Below, piece after piece: positions 28,294 to 40,026 of a DNA stretch of 64,000 bases (position 1 is its first letter; each line of letters opens with the position of its first letter). Source of the stretch: Acidobacteriota bacterium (lineage in GTDB: Bacteria > Acidobacteriota > Thermoanaerobaculia > Gp7-AA8 > JAHWKK01); NCBI GenBank assembly GCA_019347945.1, contig JAHWKK010000019.1, positions 1 through 64,000 of the forward strand, written 5' to 3'. The position numbers and the translations under genes are program-made. The notes under the pieces are model-generated. The model ran no database searches and was not told where the DNA came from. It saw only the letters and a list, made by a program, of their open reading frames with translations.

Positions 28294-29778
28294 ATGATCA
28301 CTGGCGAGCTCAAATCCAAAATCGATCGCATCTGGGACACCATGTGGTCCGGTGGTATCTCCAACCCGCTTTCCGTCATCGAGCAGCTTACCTACCTGCT
28401 TTTCATCAAGCGCCTCGACGAGCTCCAGACACTCAAGGAAAACAAGGCCGCGCGCACCGGCAAGCCGGTCGAAGACCCGATCTTCGAAAAGGGCGAGGAT
28501 GCGCTCCGCTGGTCCCGATTCAAAGAGACTGCACCCGAGCAGATGTTCGAGACGGTCAAAGACGAGGTCTTCCCGTTCATCAAGTCGCTCGGCTCGAACG
28601 GCCACGACGACCCCGAGCGCGCCAGCACCTACACGCATCACATGAAGGATGCGATCTTCATGATGCCGACGCCGCGCGTGCTCGCCAACGTCGTCGATCA
28701 GCTTGATGCCATCGACATGGCCGACCGCGACACCAAGGGCGACCTCTACGAGTACATGCTCGGCAAGATCGCCTCGGCGGGGCAGAACGGCCAGTTCCGC
28801 ACGCCGCGTCACATCATCAGGCTCATGATCGAGATGACCGCTCCGACGCCGAAGGACGTCATCTGCGACCCGGCGTGCGGCACGGCCGGGTTTCTGATCG
28901 CCGCGTCCGAGCACCTCGTCGATCACTACAGCGACGTGATCTACAAGTCCGAGAATTCCCGCAGAAAGTTCAATTCGGGCACGTTCCACGGTTATGACTT
29001 CGATTCGACCATGCTCCGGATCGGGTCGATGAACATGCTGCTGCACGGCGTGGAGAATCCCGACATCCGCTACCGCGACTCGCTGGCGCAGGCCGACCAG
29101 CTCGAGGAAGACAAGTACACCCTCGTCCTGGCCAATCCTCCGTTCGCGGGCAGCCTCGACTACGAATCGACGGCGAAAGATCTCCTGCAGGTGGTGAAGA
29201 CGAAAAAGACCGAGCTGCTCTTTGTCGCGCTGTTCCTCCGTCTGCTGCAGACCGGCGGCCGTGCGGCGGTCATCGTGCCCAACGGCGTGCTCTTCGGCTC
29301 GTCCAAAGCCCACAAGGCGCTGCGCAGGATGCTGGTCGAGGAGCAGAAGCTCGACGCCATCATCTCGATGCCGTCCGGCGTGTTCAAACCGTACGCCGGC
29401 GTTTCCACCGCTATTCTGTTCTTCACGAAGACCAACTCCGGCGGCACGGACGAGGTCTGGTTCTACGACATGCAATCCGACGGGTTCTCGCTCGACGACA
29501 AGCGTACCCCGCAGCCCGGTAAGTCCGACCTACCCGACATCCTCGATCGGTGGAACAACCTCGCGGGAGAAGCGGACCGGGAGCGTACCGACCAGAGCTT
29601 CCTCGTCCAGAAATCGGAGATCGCCGACAACGACTACGATCTTTCCATCAACCGATACAAGGAAGTGGAGTACGAAGCCGTGGAATACGATCCGCCGCAG
29701 GTGATTCTCGAGCGGCTCGCGAAGCTGGAAGCGGAGATCGAGACCGGGCGGAGGGAGCTCGAGGAGATGCTGCGGTGA
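28294..29778 (+). CDS. hsdM: type I restriction-modification methyltransferase HsdM
   Basis: N6-adenine DNA methyltransferase subunit, 494 residues. The helical N-terminal domain (IDRIWDTMWSGGISNPLSVI) is followed by SAM motif I DPACGTAGFLI and catalytic motif IV NPPF. Methylates the host recognition site with HsdS and protects the genome from HsdR. A TAAAAT hexamer at 28223 may belong to its promoter. The stop overlaps hsdS by 4 bases. Confidence 0.97.
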   Translation: MITGELKSKIDRIWDTMWSGGISNPLSVIEQLTYLLFIKRLDELQTLKENKAARTGKPVEDPIFEKGEDALRWSRFKETAPEQMFETVKDEVFPFIKSLGSNGHDDPERASTYTHHMKDAIFMMPTPRVLANVVDQLDAIDMADRDTKGDLYEYMLGKIASAGQNGQFRTPRHIIRLMIEMTAPTPKDVICDPACGTAGFLIAASEHLVDHYSDVIYKSENSRRKFNSGTFHGYDFDSTMLRIGSMNMLLHGVENPDIRYRDSLAQADQLEEDKYTLVLANPPFAGSLDYESTAKDLLQVVKTKKTELLFVALFLRLLQTGGRAAVIVPNGVLFGSSKAHKALRRMLVEEQKLDAIISMPSGVFKPYAGVSTAILFFTKTNSGGTDEVWFYDMQSDGFSLDDKRTPQPGKSDLPDILDRWNNLAGEADRERTDQSFLVQKSEIADNDYDLSINRYKEVEYEAVEYDPPQVILERLAKLEAEIETGRRELEEMLR

Positions 29779-30953
29779 AGTGGGAGCAGGTTCCAATTGG
29801 CAAGGTTTGTCACGTTGTCGCTGGTGGGACACCCAAGCGCTCGAAGGCTGAATTCTGGGGCGGCAACGTTCCTTGGGTGAAGATTTCGGACATGCTCCAA
29901 GGAACAATCCAGTGTACTGACGAGTGCATCACCGATCAGGGCCTGAAGGAGAGTGCGGCAAAGCTTCTGCCGGTCGGTACGATATTGATCTCAATCTTCG
30001 CAACGATCGGCCGGACTGCAACTCTCGGAATCGAAGCCGCTACGAACCAGGCGATCGCCGGTGTGCTGCCGAAAGAGGCAGGGATGCTTCATCCGCCGTT
30101 CCTTCGCTACTGTCTTGAAGATCGAGCTGCACATCTCCAAAATCTCTCGCGGGGAGTAGCGCAAGCGAATATCAACGGATCGGTCTTGAAGCAGACCCCG
30201 ATCCCCCTCCCGCCACTGCCGGAGCAGAAGCGGATTGCAGCGATCCTCGATGCGGCGGATTCGTTGCGCGCCAAACGCCGCGAAGCACTTGCCCAACTCG
30301 ACACACTCCTCCAGGCCACCTTCCTCGACCTTTTCGGCGATCCGGTCACTAACCCGAAGGGATGGAAGGTCGTTGAACTCGGACAGCACACGAGCAAAGT
30401 TGGAAGCGGAGCCACGCCACGTGGCGGCGAGGACTCGTACAAAGACGAGGGAGTTGCGCTCATCCGCAGCATGAATGTCCGCGACGGCTCGTTCCTTTGG
30501 GACGATCTTGCAAGGATCGACGACGCGCAGGCACAGAAGCTCGACAATGTAGTCGTCCAGGGTGACGACGTCCTCCTTAATATCACCGGTGCGTCGGTCG
30601 CTCGGGTTTGCTCTGTTCCGCTTGAGGTTCTTCCCGCGCGTGTAAATCAGCACGTTTGTATCATTCGACCCTCCGGCACGATCAACGCCAGATTTCTAGA
30701 GAAACTGTTGCTGTCGGGATCGATGAAGCACAAGCTCCTCGCCATAGCGGAGAGCGGGGCGACTCGCCAGGCAATAACTAAGTCACAGGTCTTATCGCTG
30801 ACGATTCCGCTTCCGCCGATGTCCGAGCAGCAGCGGTTTGCCCGCATCGTCTCCTCTACAGAGCAAGAAGTGGTCGGCCAGAACCGGCATCTCGCCGAGC
30901 TCGACAACCTCTTCGTCTCACTCCAGTCACGGGCGTTCCGGGGAGAACTCTAG
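29775..30953 (+). CDS. hsdS: type I restriction-modification specificity subunit HsdS
   Basis: A 392-residue specificity subunit starting with GTG in the end of hsdM. It has two target-recognition domains, each closed by a conserved helical segment: PLPPLPEQKRIAAILDAADS in the middle and PLPPMSEQQRFARIV near the C-terminus. The two half-specificities define a bipartite DNA site. Longer upstream readings overlap hsdM and are not credible. Confidence 0.95.
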   Translation: MKWEQVPIGKVCHVVAGGTPKRSKAEFWGGNVPWVKISDMLQGTIQCTDECITDQGLKESAAKLLPVGTILISIFATIGRTATLGIEAATNQAIAGVLPKEAGMLHPPFLRYCLEDRAAHLQNLSRGVAQANINGSVLKQTPIPLPPLPEQKRIAAILDAADSLRAKRREALAQLDTLLQATFLDLFGDPVTNPKGWKVVELGQHTSKVGSGATPRGGEDSYKDEGVALIRSMNVRDGSFLWDDLARIDDAQAQKLDNVVVQGDDVLLNITGASVARVCSVPLEVLPARVNQHVCIIRPSGTINARFLEKLLLSGSMKHKLLAIAESGATRQAITKSQVLSLTIPLPPMSEQQRFARIVSSTEQEVVGQNRHLAELDNLFVSLQSRAFRGEL

Positions 30954-30962
30954 GGCAGCGCG

Positions 30963-33900
30963 ATGGCCGTGGACGTCTCCCCCAACTTCGCGTTCCTGGC
31001 CCAGGAGTTTTTCCACGTGGCCGAGTCGGCGACAATGGCCGAGCGGAGCATCTACGGGGATCCGCGGGCGTCATGCTTCCACGCCCGCCACACCCTCGAA
31101 CAGCTCGTCAAGCGCATCTTCAAACTCGATGAGCGGCTCACACCGCCGCGCGTGACGAACCTCGACGGGTATCTGAACGAGCCGCCGTTTCGAGAGATCG
31201 TGGGCGAGACGATCTGGCAGAAGGCCGAATACGTCCGCAAAGCCGGCAACGACGCCGTCCACGGCAACAAGACCCCCGAGCCGGCAGCGGCGCTCGACGT
31301 CATGCGCGAGCTCTATCACCTCCTCTACTGGGCCGGCCGCACCTATCTGCGCAAGGGAGCGGAGAAGCTCGAGGGGGTGACGTACGACGAATCGATCATC
31401 CCTCCGGCGCTGGCCGGTGCGCCCGTGTCGATCGAGAAGCTCGAAGCGATCACGAAAGAGCGGGATGCCGCCGAGGAGAAGCGCCGCGAACTGGAGACGC
31501 AGGTCGAGGAGCTCCGGCAGCGCGTAGCAGCGATCCGTGCGGAAAACGAGAAAGTCCCCGACAGGCACGACTACGACGAAGCGGCGACGCGCAAGCGGAT
31601 CATCGACCTGGAGCTCGCCCGGGCGGGCTGGGCGCTCGATCAGCCGCGCGACCGCGAGTACGAAGTGACCGGAATGCCGAAACGCTCGGGCGAGCCGGCC
31701 GAGGCGGGCGGCAGGGGATACGCCGACTACGTCCTCTGGGGCGACGATGGCAGGCCGCTGGCCGTGGTCGAGGCGAAGCGGACGATCGTCGACTCCCGCC
31801 GCGGCCAGGAGCAGGCGCGGCTGTACGCAAACTGCCTGGAGACGATGCACGGGCAGCGGCCGCTCATCTACTTCACCAACGGGTACAAGACCTGGCTCTG
31901 GGACGACCTGATGTATCCGCCACGCGAGGTGGCAGGATTCTGCAAAAAGGACGAGCTGGAGACGCTGATCCGCCGCCGGGAGCAGCGAAAACCGTTGGAC
32001 GTGGCGCAGGTGAAGGACGAGATCGCCGGGCGGTACTACCAGAAGCGCGCGATTGGAAGCATCGCGCAGCACTTCGCGTCGGGGCATCGCAGGGCGCTGC
32101 TGGTCATGGCGACCGGTACCGGCAAGACCCGCACAGCGGTGGCGCTCGTCGACCTGCTGCAGCGGGCCGGCTGGGTGAAGCGGGCGCTCTTCCTCGCCGA
32201 CCGGAAGGCGCTGGTCCGGCAAGCGGTCAATGCGTTCAAGGCGCATCTACCCGAATCGAGTCCGGTCAATCTCGTGACGGAAAAGGACAAGTCCGGGCGG
32301 GTTTACGTCTGTACGTATCCGACGATGATGGGGCTGATCGACGAAACACGACCCGGTGCCGCCGGCAGCGAGACACGCTTCGGAGTCGGGCACTTCGACC
32401 TAGTCATCATCGACGAGGCGCACCGGTCGGTGTATCAGAAGTACGGTGCGATCTTCCGCTACTTCGATTCGCTGCTCGTTGGGCTGACCGCGACGCCGCG
32501 CGATCAGGTCGACCGCAATACCTACACGCTCTTCGGCCTCGAGCCGGGCATGCCGACCGACGCCTATGAGCTGGAGACGGCGGTGGCCGACGGCTTTCTC
32601 GTGCCGCCGCGGGTCGAGCAGGTGAACCTGAGATTCCCGCGTGAGGGGATCAGCTACGACGACCTCACCGAGGAGGAGCAGGATGAGTGGGAGTCGACCG
32701 ACTGGGGTGACGATGGAGAAACCCCTGCGATGCCCGACCGCGTTGAGCCGCAGGCGATCAACAACTGGCTCTTCAACGCCGACACGGTGGACAAGGCGCT
32801 CCAGCACCTGATGGAGCACGGACACAAGGTCGACGGCGGTGACCGGCTGGCCAAGACGATCATCTTCGCCCGCAGACACGAGCATGCGCTTTTCATCGAG
32901 CAGCGGTTCAACCACCACTACCCGCATCACGCCGGTAAGTTCGCGCGGGTGATCGACAACTACGAGACGTATGCCCTGAGCCTGATCGACGACTTTTCGC
33001 GGAAGGAGAAGGACCCGCACATCGCGATCTCGGTGGACATGCTCGACACGGGGATCGACATACCGGAGGTCGCGAATCTCGTCTTCTTCAAGCCGGTGTA
33101 CTCGAAGATCAAGTTCTGGCAGATGATCGGCCGCGGCACGCGCCTGGCGCCCGACCTCTTCGGTCCTGGGATGGACAAGGAAGACTTCCGCATCTTCGAC
33201 TTCTGCTACAACTTCGACTTCTTCAGGGTGAACCCGGACGGGATCGAGCGGACGGGCGGGATGCCGCTGGGTGCCCGCCTGTTCCGCTCGCGCGTGCAAC
33301 TTCTCGGACACCTGCAACGAGTGCTCGACCTCGATGCGGACGACAGGGTGCGCACGCGCGTGGCCGACGCTCTGCACGCCGAGGTGGCGGCGATGAATCC
33401 CGATAACTTCGTGGTGCGGATGCATCTGGAGCCGGTGCAGCGGTTTCAGGAGCGGGCGGCGTGGAACGCGTTGAGCGAAGAGGATCGTCAGGCGCTGGAG
33501 GAACGGATTGCGGGGCTCCCGAGCGAGATCGAGACGGACGCGATCGAGTCGCGTCTCTTCGACATGATGGCGGTGCGGATGCAGCTCGCGCTCATCGAGA
33601 ACGATGTAAGCACGTTCGAGACGGCCCGCAACCGGGCGGTGGCCCTCGCGATGCTGCTCGAGGAAAAGAGCTCGATCCCCGCGGTACGGGATCAGCTCGG
33701 TTACCTCGCTTCGATGCAGGAGACCGAGTTCTGGACCGGCATCGGGGTGGCTGACCTCGAGGAGATGCGGCTGCGGCTGCGTGGGCTGGTGCCACTCCTC
33801 GACAGGAAACAGCGACACATCGTCTACACCGACTTCGAGGATCAGATCACGGACGTCGTTTACGACGGCGCGGTCGGGATCCCGCGGATGACCGGAGCTC

Positions 33901-34388
33901 AGTACCAGAAGAAGGTCGAGCAGTTCCTGCTGAACAATCTGAACGACATCGTGATCCATCGGCTGAGGACGAATCAGCCGCTTTCGGAGTCGGATCTGGA
34001 GGAGCTGGAGAGGATGCTCGTGGAGATCGGCGAGGAGGACGGCGAACAATTGCTCTCGGGTCTGCTGGCGCGAACCGAGACGCCGTCGCTCGTCTATTTC
34101 GTCCGCCGCCTCGTCGGCATGGACCGGAGCGCTGCGCAGGCAGCATTCGCGGACCTGTTGAGCGACCGGAGCCTGACGCCTCCGCAGATTCGATTCGTCG
34201 AGATGATCATCGAGCAACTGACCGCCCGCGGCGTAATGGAGCCCGGCGCGCTCTACGAAGCGCCGTTCACAAGCCTGCATGCGGGCGGGCCCGACGAGCT
34301 GTTCGCCGGGAAGGAAGAAGTGATCCGGGGAATGTTCGACGCGATCATCGCCACCCAGCCACCGCGGGCGGCGGGCGAAGTGGGGTAA
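30963..34388 (+). CDS. hsdR: type I restriction-modification endonuclease HsdR
   Basis: Motor and nuclease subunit, 1141 residues. Order: an N-terminal helical DUF4145-like domain (about 1-130), a coiled region (155-200), the PD-(D/E)xK nuclease with the VVEAK motif near 267, then a superfamily 2 helicase with MATGTGKT near 382 and IIDEAHRS near 481, GLTATP, and GRGTRLAP of motif VI. The C-terminal ~300 residues are helical, as in EcoEI-type HsdR. It lies 9 bases after hsdS. The extra DUF4145-like start is not in every HsdR. Confidence 0.95.
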   Translation: MAVDVSPNFAFLAQEFFHVAESATMAERSIYGDPRASCFHARHTLEQLVKRIFKLDERLTPPRVTNLDGYLNEPPFREIVGETIWQKAEYVRKAGNDAVHGNKTPEPAAALDVMRELYHLLYWAGRTYLRKGAEKLEGVTYDESIIPPALAGAPVSIEKLEAITKERDAAEEKRRELETQVEELRQRVAAIRAENEKVPDRHDYDEAATRKRIIDLELARAGWALDQPRDREYEVTGMPKRSGEPAEAGGRGYADYVLWGDDGRPLAVVEAKRTIVDSRRGQEQARLYANCLETMHGQRPLIYFTNGYKTWLWDDLMYPPREVAGFCKKDELETLIRRREQRKPLDVAQVKDEIAGRYYQKRAIGSIAQHFASGHRRALLVMATGTGKTRTAVALVDLLQRAGWVKRALFLADRKALVRQAVNAFKAHLPESSPVNLVTEKDKSGRVYVCTYPTMMGLIDETRPGAAGSETRFGVGHFDLVIIDEAHRSVYQKYGAIFRYFDSLLVGLTATPRDQVDRNTYTLFGLEPGMPTDAYELETAVADGFLVPPRVEQVNLRFPREGISYDDLTEEEQDEWESTDWGDDGETPAMPDRVEPQAINNWLFNADTVDKALQHLMEHGHKVDGGDRLAKTIIFARRHEHALFIEQRFNHHYPHHAGKFARVIDNYETYALSLIDDFSRKEKDPHIAISVDMLDTGIDIPEVANLVFFKPVYSKIKFWQMIGRGTRLAPDLFGPGMDKEDFRIFDFCYNFDFFRVNPDGIERTGGMPLGARLFRSRVQLLGHLQRVLDLDADDRVRTRVADALHAEVAAMNPDNFVVRMHLEPVQRFQERAAWNALSEEDRQALEERIAGLPSEIETDAIESRLFDMMAVRMQLALIENDVSTFETARNRAVALAMLLEEKSSIPAVRDQLGYLASMQETEFWTGIGVADLEEMRLRLRGLVPLLDRKQRHIVYTDFEDQITDVVYDGAVGIPRMTGAQYQKKVEQFLLNNLNDIVIHRLRTNQPLSESDLEELERMLVEIGEEDGEQLLSGLLARTETPSLVYFVRRLVGMDRSAAQAAFADLLSDRSLTPPQIRFVEMIIEQLTARGVMEPGALYEAPFTSLHAGGPDELFAGKEEVIRGMFDAIIATQPPRAAGEVG

Positions 34389-34562
34389 AGGCTTACGCGG
34401 TAGAGGGTCTACGAGTAGTGGAGTCTCGAGCCCGAGACCGAGTGAGCCGGCCGTAACGTTGATACGGACGCGGCAGGCTGCGATACTGGTCGCAATCGAA
34501 GATCGGAGCGGCCTGCGCGCTGCTGAGCGCGGAGTCTTTAATGCATTCGAAGCGGAGAGCGT

Positions 34563-34946
34563 ATGGAATACCAGTCAGGAGACCTCGTCAGACACCCAAA
34601 GCGGCCTGAATGGGGAGTTGGCCGCGTCATCATGGTCGACGCGGATGGAAAGCTGTCCATCAGTTTCTCAAAGGGGGGATCCAAGAAGCTAGTTCCTCAA
34701 CCGCTAGAGAAACTCAGTCGAACAACAGATTCCGTACGCATCTATCACCGAGAGTTCCTGGAGAATCAGGGTAAGGCCTATAAAGGAACGAGATCCGCCG
34801 GAAAAAACCGCCACCGAATTACGCATTGCTACAGCTGCAAATCTCGTCTCGACAATTCCGTGGATCTCGAATGCATAAGTTGTAGCTGGATTATCTGCTG
34901 GTGTGGTGCATGCGGTTGCGGCTACGGGACGCCAGAAAATGCCTGA
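34563..34946 (+). CDS. DUF3553 / zinc-ribbon protein
   Basis: A 127-residue protein in two parts. Residues 1-45 match DUF3553 (GDLVRHPKRPEWGVGRVI), an SH3-like fold often on DNA-repair helicases. The C-terminus is Cys-rich (CYSCKSRL, CISCSWIICWCGACGCG) and probably binds one or two zinc ions. Such proteins are seen beside restriction systems. ATG 34563 is chosen; the 175-base gap after hsdR holds no clear terminator. Confidence 0.7.
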   Translation: MEYQSGDLVRHPKRPEWGVGRVIMVDADGKLSISFSKGGSKKLVPQPLEKLSRTTDSVRIYHREFLENQGKAYKGTRSAGKNRHRITHCYSCKSRLDNSVDLECISCSWIICWCGACGCGYGTPENA

Positions 34947-35287
34947 CAAAGCCATTCATCCCGGGGTTGCGGCCGTCCCCGCCCGGCGGGGCCGGCCATC
35001 ACCCCGCTCCGCGGGGCTACTTTCTGACCGCCCCTGCCGGGGCGGATCGATCTCTTTGGTTGGGCGACGCTATTGGCGTCGGAGCCTAACGAGCAGTTCA
35101 CGAGGAGTAGAATGAGATCTCGCGAAGATGATCGCAGACACCGAATACCGAAGGTCTGACCCTTTACCCCGCTCGGGGAAGGGACGTTGGCGGACGCTCG
35201 CGGGCCTCGGCGGGTCCTCGCGAGCATCGCCCGCTGGGTTTTGGCAACAGCTCGCGAAGCGGCGCAATGATGGAGACATCATTTGCC
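34947..35287. other. gene-free spacer with GC palindromes
   Basis: The 341-base gap holds several GC-rich hairpins: CCCCGCCCGGCGGGG-like, CCCCGCTCCGCGGGG and CCGCCCCTGCCGGGGCGG near 34980-35045, and a TAGAAT at 35106 with no gene behind it. No ORF is convincing. It marks the right edge of the accessory island. Confidence 0.5.
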
Positions 35288-36538
35288 CTACTCTCCGAGG
35301 CGCGTCACGAGCCGGCGATCGATGAAACGCCCGGTGAGATAGACCGCGATCGTCACGACGATCGCGGGGAGGGTGCCGCCGGTCGATGCCGCCATGAAAT
35401 AGGTCGCCGTTCCCGCGGCCCATGCCGCAAGAGCCGCCGGCGAAAATCCGAATCTTCGTCCGTACGGTCCGTCGGCGCGATAGAGATCGTCGACAGTGAC
35501 CGGAATCCGGAGCAGGAAGAAATGTGCGAACAGCAGAGCGCCGACCGGGACGAGAGACGCGCCGAGAAGAACCATGAAGTCGGCGTACCGGTCGAGCCAC
35601 TGCCCCGAGAACGCGCCGAGAGTCGTGCCGATGATGCCGATCGACCAGATCGAAAACTGCTGATTGATTCGCGGGAAGAGACTCCGGAGCGCGAGCGCTG
35701 ACAGATAGATGTTGACGAAGTTGGTCGTGATCGTGGCGACCGTGTGCAGGACCGGGCCGAGCGCGCCGAGCCCGAGCGCGGCGGTCATCGCTCCCGGGTC
35801 GTGAGATCCCGCGACCCGCGCCGCGACCAGACCGAGCGGCATGAACCAGAGGCTCGTCAGGGCGAGCGCGCCGAAGACGGCAACGGCGCTTCCCCGCTCG
35901 GACCGGGTGTAACGGGTGTAGTCGGCGAACATCAGGATCCACGAGACCTGGTAGGCGATCACGATGTCGAGTGCGTTGAACCATCGCCCGTCTGCCGCTT
36001 CGGATAGCGGCACCGGGGGGAGCCGAGAGAGCGCGATGGTGAATGCGAGACCTGCGAGGATCATGAGAGGAACGGAGAATCGCGCCGCGATGGCGACCGC
36101 GCGCGGTCCCGCGGCGACGACCGCGGTGGCGGCGAGCCCGAGACCGATCGACCAGACCCGCCCGCTTCCTCCCGCCACCTGTGTGGCTGCCGACGCGGCG
36201 ATTACGTTGTTCAGCGCGATCCATGCGAAATTCATCAGATAGAGGGCCACGGCGACGATCGCGGAACCTCGTATTCCCAGTACGGCGCGGGTGGCGATGA
36301 TCGACGGAACACCGAGCCGCGGACCGATCGGTGCTAGCGACGCGACGATCGCGGAGCCGGCGACCACTCCGCCGACGATCGTGAAGACGGCCGTGTAGAA
36401 GGTGAAGCCCGACGCGAGACTGGCACCGACCTGAAGCGTCGTCGCAACGATGTTCGCGGCCGCAAAAATCAAGAAGACGTCGAGCGGCCGCTGAGTGCGC
36501 TCGTGTATAGGGACGGGGCCGATCTCGACCGGTTGCAT
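35288..36538 (-). CDS. NCS1-family purine/cytosine permease
   Basis: A 416-residue polytopic transporter with about twelve hydrophobic helices. The N-terminal region reads PVPIHERTQRPLDVFLIFAA and the third-helix region includes AIVASLAPIGPRLGVPS, both usual for NCS1 transporters of nucleobases and allantoin or hydantoins. It runs on the minus strand alone, and the substrate cannot be fixed from sequence. Confidence 0.85.
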   Translation of the reverse strand: MQPVEIGPVPIHERTQRPLDVFLIFAAANIVATTLQVGASLASGFTFYTAVFTIVGGVVAGSAIVASLAPIGPRLGVPSIIATRAVLGIRGSAIVAVALYLMNFAWIALNNVIAASAATQVAGGSGRVWSIGLGLAATAVVAAGPRAVAIAARFSVPLMILAGLAFTIALSRLPPVPLSEAADGRWFNALDIVIAYQVSWILMFADYTRYTRSERGSAVAVFGALALTSLWFMPLGLVAARVAGSHDPGAMTAALGLGALGPVLHTVATITTNFVNIYLSALALRSLFPRINQQFSIWSIGIIGTTLGAFSGQWLDRYADFMVLLGASLVPVGALLFAHFFLLRIPVTVDDLYRADGPYGRRFGFSPAALAAWAAGTATYFMAASTGGTLPAIVVTIAVYLTGRFIDRRLVTRLGE

Positions 36539-36727
36539 CGGAAGAGTGTAGGAGCGTGAAATGAAAATGAAAATGGGTGGTCGGTCATGCGCGACATAGG
36601 CTGATCCGGCGTTGCAGCCGGACGTGGCGGGCCGCCATACCGAGTCGCGAGCTCGAACGTTGAGGTGGCCGGTGGTGCGCCCTGGACTGAACGCCCCAGC
36701 CGTTAGACGACCATGCAGGCAGGGCGC

Positions 36728-36740
36728 TAGAATGAGGTCA
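36728..36740 (+). promoter_or_regulatory. leaderless-type -10 for hicBA
   Basis: TAGAAT at 36728-36733 is followed by 6 bases and the hicB ATG at 36740, so the transcript would begin at or next to the start codon. No strong -35 is seen; TTAGAC lies 19 bases upstream. Confidence 0.45.
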
Positions 36741-36949
36741 TGAGCAGAGAATTCGATGTAGTGGTGGAACAGGATTCAGAAGGCTTTTATGTTGCTTCGG
36801 TCCCCGCTCTGCCCGGCTGTCATACTCAGGCCAGGTCATTGGACGAGCTCATCACTCGTATCCGAGAGGCCATCGCACTTTACCTCGAAGTAGAAGCGGT
36901 AGAGACGGAGAAGCTGAACTTCGTGGGTGTCCAGCGCGTTTCGCTGTGA
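36740..36949 (+). CDS. hicB: HicB-family antitoxin (short form)
   Basis: A 69-residue protein with the partial RNase H-like fold of HicB (FDVVVEQDSEGFYVASVPALPGCHTQ, described here by its segments). It lacks the C-terminal DNA-binding domain that longer HicB proteins carry, so it probably acts mainly by binding the toxin. Unlike classical hicAB, the antitoxin gene comes first. The stop overlaps hicA by 4 bases (GTGA). Confidence 0.85.
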   Translation: MSREFDVVVEQDSEGFYVASVPALPGCHTQARSLDELITRIREAIALYLEVEAVETEKLNFVGVQRVSL

Positions 36950-37170
36950 GCACCTTTCCCGCCCTCACGGGTAAACAGCTGATCAACGCACTAGAGAAGC
37001 TTGGTTTCGAGGTCACGCGAACCAAGGGCAGCCACCATTTCCTGCGGCACGCGGATGGCCGCGTTACCGTCGTGCCTGTGCACTCTGGTGAGGACATCGG
37101 GCCAGGACTCCTCAGTAAGATTCTCCGAGATGCCAAGATTTCTCGCGCGATTCTCCGTGATCACCTCTAA
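36946..37170 (+). CDS. hicA: HicA mRNA interferase toxin
   Basis: A 74-residue dsRBD-like toxin of the YcfA family. GKQLINALEKLGFEV is the typical N-terminal helix, and the catalytic His lies in TKGSHHF at about 30-31. It cleaves mRNA when freed from HicB. The start is GTG within the hicB stop. Confidence 0.88.
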   Translation: MSTFPALTGKQLINALEKLGFEVTRTKGSHHFLRHADGRVTVVPVHSGEDIGPGLLSKILRDAKISRAILRDHL

Positions 37171-37204
37171 GTCGCATAACCCGATGTAGTGATTTCGGAT
37201 GGAG

Positions 37205-37256
37205 ACCGCCGGTTGGAAACCGGCGGGCCGGCCGCTTGCGAAGCGGCGCTACCGAG
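37205..37256. repeat. paired palindromes after hicA
   Basis: Two stems, GCCGGTT..AACCGGC and GCCGCTT..AAGCGGC, follow the toxin gene and match those at 22553-22612. They lie between the convergent hicA and mutS2 genes and may also help stop transcription. Confidence 0.55.
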
Positions 37257-37263
37257 AGCGGCG

Positions 37264-39663
<2,400 letters not shown>

Positions 39664-39689
39664 AAAGAAAAGGCTCGCGATTGCGAGCC
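39664..39689 (-). terminator. intrinsic terminator of rpsU
   Basis: On the minus strand a perfect GGCTCGC / GCGAGCC stem with a 4-base loop is followed by TTTTCTTT. The T-run abuts the mutS2 ATG. Confidence 0.85.
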
Positions 39690-39718
39690 TCGTCGGTACT
39701 CAGTTTTCATTTTCGGGA

Positions 39719-39928
39719 TCAATAGCCCGAAGAGCGGCGCTCCTCGGCGAGCTTGCGAAGCACTTTCTTGCGGGCGGCCATGGCCTTGCGCTTGCGTTTC
39801 TCGCTCGGCTTTTCGTAATGCTGGCGCTTCTTGACTTCGGAGAGGAGACCGGATTTCTCGCACTTTCGCTTGAAGCGGCGCAGTGCGTTCTCGAAACTTT
39901 CGTCTTCTTTGACGGTGACTACTGGCAT
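39719..39928 (-). CDS. rpsU: 30S ribosomal protein S21
   Basis: A 69-residue basic protein with the S21 signature [20 protein letters not shown] and a Lys/Arg-rich tail ending RRSSGY. It binds the 30S platform near the anti-Shine-Dalgarno region. A GGAGAGGGGG ribosome site precedes the ATG. Confidence 0.97.
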   Translation of the reverse strand: MPVVTVKEDESFENALRRFKRKCEKSGLLSEVKKRQHYEKPSEKRKRKAMAARKKVLRKLAEERRSSGY

Positions 39929-40026
39929 GTCTGGTTCACCCCCTCTCCGGCTTTTTCGAGCCCGATCGCTGAGGATCCGGCCCTTCGTTTTGACGGAACG
40001 GGACGAGGCGCGCCTCTATTTCAAGA

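Noticed and set aside
32400-34280. A 626-codon minus-strand frame opposite hsdR
   Set aside because: Shadow of hsdR with low-complexity basic and acidic composition and no motif.
22553-35287. Prophage or integrative element
   Set aside because: No integrase, structural phage gene, conjugation gene or attachment repeats could be found; composition and gene types suggest only an accessory island.
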